This document shows, one piece after another, positions 5,564 through 7,251 of a stretch of DNA of 7,251 nucleotides; the stretch's first letter is position 1; each line of letters starts with the position of its first letter. The position numbers were made by a program, and so were the translations under genes. The notes beneath the pieces were generated by a model. It was not told where the DNA came from. It saw nothing but the letters and a program-made list of their open reading frames with translations, and searched no databases. Source of the DNA: Thiohalobacter sp. (GTDB taxonomy: Bacteria; Pseudomonadota; Gammaproteobacteria; DSM-19610); assembly GCA_027080445.1 (NCBI GenBank), contig JALWRY010000156.1:1-7251 (forward strand), in the 5' to 3' direction.

Positions 5564-5586
5564 ACCCGCCTCAAGGCGGGTTTTTT
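5564..5586 (+). terminator. Strong Rho-independent terminator of the candidate small RNA
   Basis: ACCCGCC (5564-5570) and GGCGGGT (5575-5581) form a perfect 7-bp stem with loop TCAA, followed by six T (5581-5586). On the opposite strand the stem is followed by CGAAAAAA rather than T, so it terminates plus-strand transcripts and not ubiB. That orientation demands a plus-strand transcript ending here. Confidence 0.9.
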
Positions 5587-5597
5587 ATGCCCGCTGA

Positions 5598-7247
5598 TCA
5601 ATCGCCGTCCCAGGCCACCAGCAGTAATACGGCCGCCATGGCGCCGAACACCCAGGTCAACAGCGGTGCGCCACCCAGCATGGCAGGTGTGTAGCCGTCG
5701 AGTCCATAGATGACGGAAGCGCTGACAAGGAAAGCGCCGCCAAGAATGGCGTAAATGGTGCGCTGGCTGGAGCGCTGCATTTGTTTGCGAAGATTTTTCA
5801 GTTCCTGTGAGTCCCACTGCAGGTGTAATTTACCCTCAGAGGCCTGTTTCAGGGTACGGTGTACCAGTTCAGGGATTTCCGGCAGGCGTTCACTCCATTC
5901 CGGGAAACTGCGTTTCAATCGTCCGACAAAGGCGCGCGCGCCGACCTGTTCGCTCATCCAGCGTTCCAGGAAAGGTTTGGCGGTTTGCCACAAGTCGAGG
6001 TCGGGGTAGAGCTGACGGCCCAGGCCTTCGATATTCAGCAGGGTTTTCTGCAGCAGCACCAGTTGCGGCTGTACTTCCATGTCAAAACGCCGGGCGGTCT
6101 GGAACAGCCGCAGCAGCAACTGGCCGAAGGAAATTTCCTTTAGCGGCCGTTCAAAAATCGGTTCACACACCGAGCGGATGGCGGATTCAAACTCATCGAT
6201 TCGGGTACCTTTTGGCACCCATTCCGATTCCACGTGCAGCTCTGCGACGCGGTAATAATCCCGGCGGAAGAAAGCGAGGAAGTTTTCAGCAAGGTAGCGT
6301 TGATCGACCGGGCTGAGGGTACCCATGATGCCGAAGTCCACCGCCATATACTGTCCCTCGCGGGAAACAAAGATATTGCCGGGGTGCATATCGGCGTGGA
6401 AAAAATTGTGTCGGAATACCTGGGTGAAAAAGATTTCCACGCCGCGTTCGGACAGGGATTTAAGGTCGACGCCGGCCTCTTTGAGTGCGTCGAGGTCACT
6501 GACCGGCATGCCGTAGATCCGTTCCATTACCATGACATTGCGACGGCAGTAAGGCCAGTACACCTCCGGAACCTTGAGCAGGTCGGAGTCTTCAAAATTG
6601 CGTCGCAACTGCGAGGCGTTAGCAGCCTCACGCAGCAGGTCGAGCTCGTCACACAGATTCTTCTCGAACTCGATGATGATTTCACGTGGCCGCAGGCGTC
6701 TTCCCTCGCGCCAGTAACGTTCGGCCAGTCCGGCGATGTAATACAGCAGGCTGACGTCGCGGCGTATGACAGGCTCGATACCCGGACGCAATATCTTGAC
6801 CACGACATCTTCACCACTGTTGAGCGTGGCGGCGTGTACCTGGGCAACCGAGGCGGAGGCCAGTGGTGTACTGTCGAAACGGGCAAAGATTTCCGCTGCC
6901 GGGCGACCGTAGGTTTTTTCGATAATGGCGGTGGCCAGTTTGTCGGAGAAGGGCGGGACACGATCCTGGAGCTTTGCCAGTTCATCGGCGATGTCGTCAG
7001 GCAGCAGGTCCTTGCGCGTTGACAGGATTTGTCCGAATTTGACGAAAATCGGCCCAAGGTCTTCGAGTGCGCGGCGGATGCGAACGGCGCGGGGCGTGCG
7101 TCGGCTGAAATAATGCCAGGGCGCGAGCCAGCCCAGGAAGCGCACGGGTCTGAACAGGTGCGTGGCAAGGACGACTTCATCCAGCCCGTTGCGAAGCAGG
7201 ACCCAGTTGATGTGCAGCAGACGCAGCAGCTGGCCAGGGCGGATCAT
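5598..7247 (-). CDS. ubiB: UbiB: atypical kinase/ATPase of ubiquinone biosynthesis
   Basis: The 549-residue protein (E. coli UbiB 546) belongs to the ABC1/ADCK/UbiB family of atypical protein-kinase-like ATPases needed for ubiquinone synthesis at the inner membrane. Recognisable parts: the N-terminal family segment with NGLDEVV (20-26); the signature KxGQ motif K70-FGQ with LSTRKDLLP; the Ala-rich loop SASVAQVHAA (131-140) replacing the kinase Gly-rich loop; VVVKILRPG with K151; ELDLLREAAN (201-210); the catalytic-loop motif HADMHPGN (284-291); and the metal-binding DFG at 304-306. Two hydrophobic C-terminal segments (about 498-516 and 525-545) anchor it in the membrane. The start matches the E. 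coli N-terminus and lies four bases from the window edge, so the ribosome site and the expected ubiE/ubiJ upstream cannot be seen. No intrinsic terminator with a T tract follows on its strand. Confidence 0.96.
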   Translation of the reverse strand: MIRPGQLLRLLHINWVLLRNGLDEVVLATHLFRPVRFLGWLAPWHYFSRRTPRAVRIRRALEDLGPIFVKFGQILSTRKDLLPDDIADELAKLQDRVPPFSDKLATAIIEKTYGRPAAEIFARFDSTPLASASVAQVHAATLNSGEDVVVKILRPGIEPVIRRDVSLLYYIAGLAERYWREGRRLRPREIIIEFEKNLCDELDLLREAANASQLRRNFEDSDLLKVPEVYWPYCRRNVMVMERIYGMPVSDLDALKEAGVDLKSLSERGVEIFFTQVFRHNFFHADMHPGNIFVSREGQYMAVDFGIMGTLSPVDQRYLAENFLAFFRRDYYRVAELHVESEWVPKGTRIDEFESAIRSVCEPIFERPLKEISFGQLLLRLFQTARRFDMEVQPQLVLLQKTLLNIEGLGRQLYPDLDLWQTAKPFLERWMSEQVGARAFVGRLKRSFPEWSERLPEIPELVHRTLKQASEGKLHLQWDSQELKNLRKQMQRSSQRTIYAILGGAFLVSASVIYGLDGYTPAMLGGAPLLTWVFGAMAAVLLLVAWDGD

Positions 7248-7251
7248 GTCT

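Larger units (their letters stand above)
5361..5586 (+). ncRNA. Candidate sigma-54-dependent regulatory small RNA, GGA-rich and A-rich
   Basis: The region from the predicted sigma-54 start to the intrinsic terminator is about 225 bases and has no credible open frame. Its first half holds nine GGA motifs (first bases 5368, 5372, 5412, 5416, 5439, 5442, 5452, 5476, 5479). One lies in the loop of a perfect hairpin and two in the loop of a 4-bp hairpin (CAGC 5406-5409 with GCTG 5421-5424). Loop-displayed GGA is how CsrB/RsmZ-type RNAs bind CsrA/RsmA. It also has three perfect AAnAAnAA motifs (5381-5388, 5504-5511, 5524-5531) and several one-off copies, like those by which CrcZ-type RNAs bind Hfq/Crc in Pseudomonas. 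CrcZ is itself sigma-54-dependent. The direct repeat CTGGCAG (5402-5408, 5422-5428) brackets one GGA pair. No known RNA family is recognised for certain. The alternative is a long 3' untranslated region of the DUF389 transcript. Confidence 0.6.
5089..5597. other. Intergenic regulatory region with a candidate small-RNA locus
   Basis: This stretch of about 500 bases separates the plus-strand gene train from the convergent ubiB. It is more AT-rich than its flanks. Open frames here are short, lack ribosome sites and look like no protein. It holds, in order: a weak 5-bp hairpin (GTGGT 5112-5116 with ACCAC 5126-5130) after DUF389, an inverted repeat, palindromic and repeated AGCTATAT elements, a sigma-54 promoter, a GGA- and A-rich transcript region and a terminator, each listed separately. 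Confidence 0.7.

Noticed and set aside
5564..5581. Bidirectional terminator shared with ubiB
   Set aside because: On the minus strand the stem is followed by CGAAAAAA, without a T tract, so only plus-strand termination is supported.
5535..5597. 20-codon frame starting ATG 5535 and running through the terminator
   Set aside because: It reads through the terminator stem and T tract and lacks a ribosome site.

Overview
The window looks like a chromosomal segment of a gammaproteobacterium outside the enterics. It is GC-moderate and carries core genes with gammaproteobacterial relatives: gpmI-envC-ctpA-yibQ in the order familiar from Pseudomonas-type genomes, and a full-length UbiB resembling the enterobacterial one. 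This lineage call rests on recognised protein families and gene order only; no search was run. There are no mobile elements, CRISPR arrays, tRNAs or rRNAs.

Left part, plus strand (1-5088): a tight gene train. It starts with the last 44 residues of a phosphoglycerate mutase (GpmI type). Next comes EnvC, a periplasmic amidase activator with a degenerate LytM domain, whose signal peptide is complete only if translation starts at an unusual CTG. Then come the S41 processing protease CtpA, the YibQ-type divergent polysaccharide deacetylase, a DJ-1/YajL-family protein and a DUF389 membrane protein. EnvC, CtpA and YibQ all act in the envelope, so the first part reads as a cell-wall and division module. 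A 129-base gap with two hairpins separates envC from ctpA. A textbook intrinsic terminator lies inside the coding sequence for the YibQ signal peptide, directly after the ctpA stop.

Middle (5089-5597): about 500 bases without a credible protein gene, AT-rich compared with its neighbours. It is organised like a regulated small-RNA locus. Far upstream is a perfect 9-base inverted repeat. Next is a one-mismatch IHF-like site, then a nearly perfect sigma-54 (-24/-12) promoter, and then about 225 bases carrying nine GGA motifs (one in the loop of a perfect hairpin) and three perfect AAnAAnAA motifs. It ends in a strong plus-strand intrinsic terminator. This is the most interesting item in the window: a candidate sigma-54-dependent small RNA with features of both CsrB/RsmZ-type (CsrA/RsmA-sequestering) and CrcZ-type (Hfq/Crc-sequestering) RNAs.

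Right part, minus strand (5598-7247): a complete UbiB-family atypical kinase/ATPase for ubiquinone biosynthesis, convergent with the sRNA locus and ending 11 bases from the sRNA terminator.
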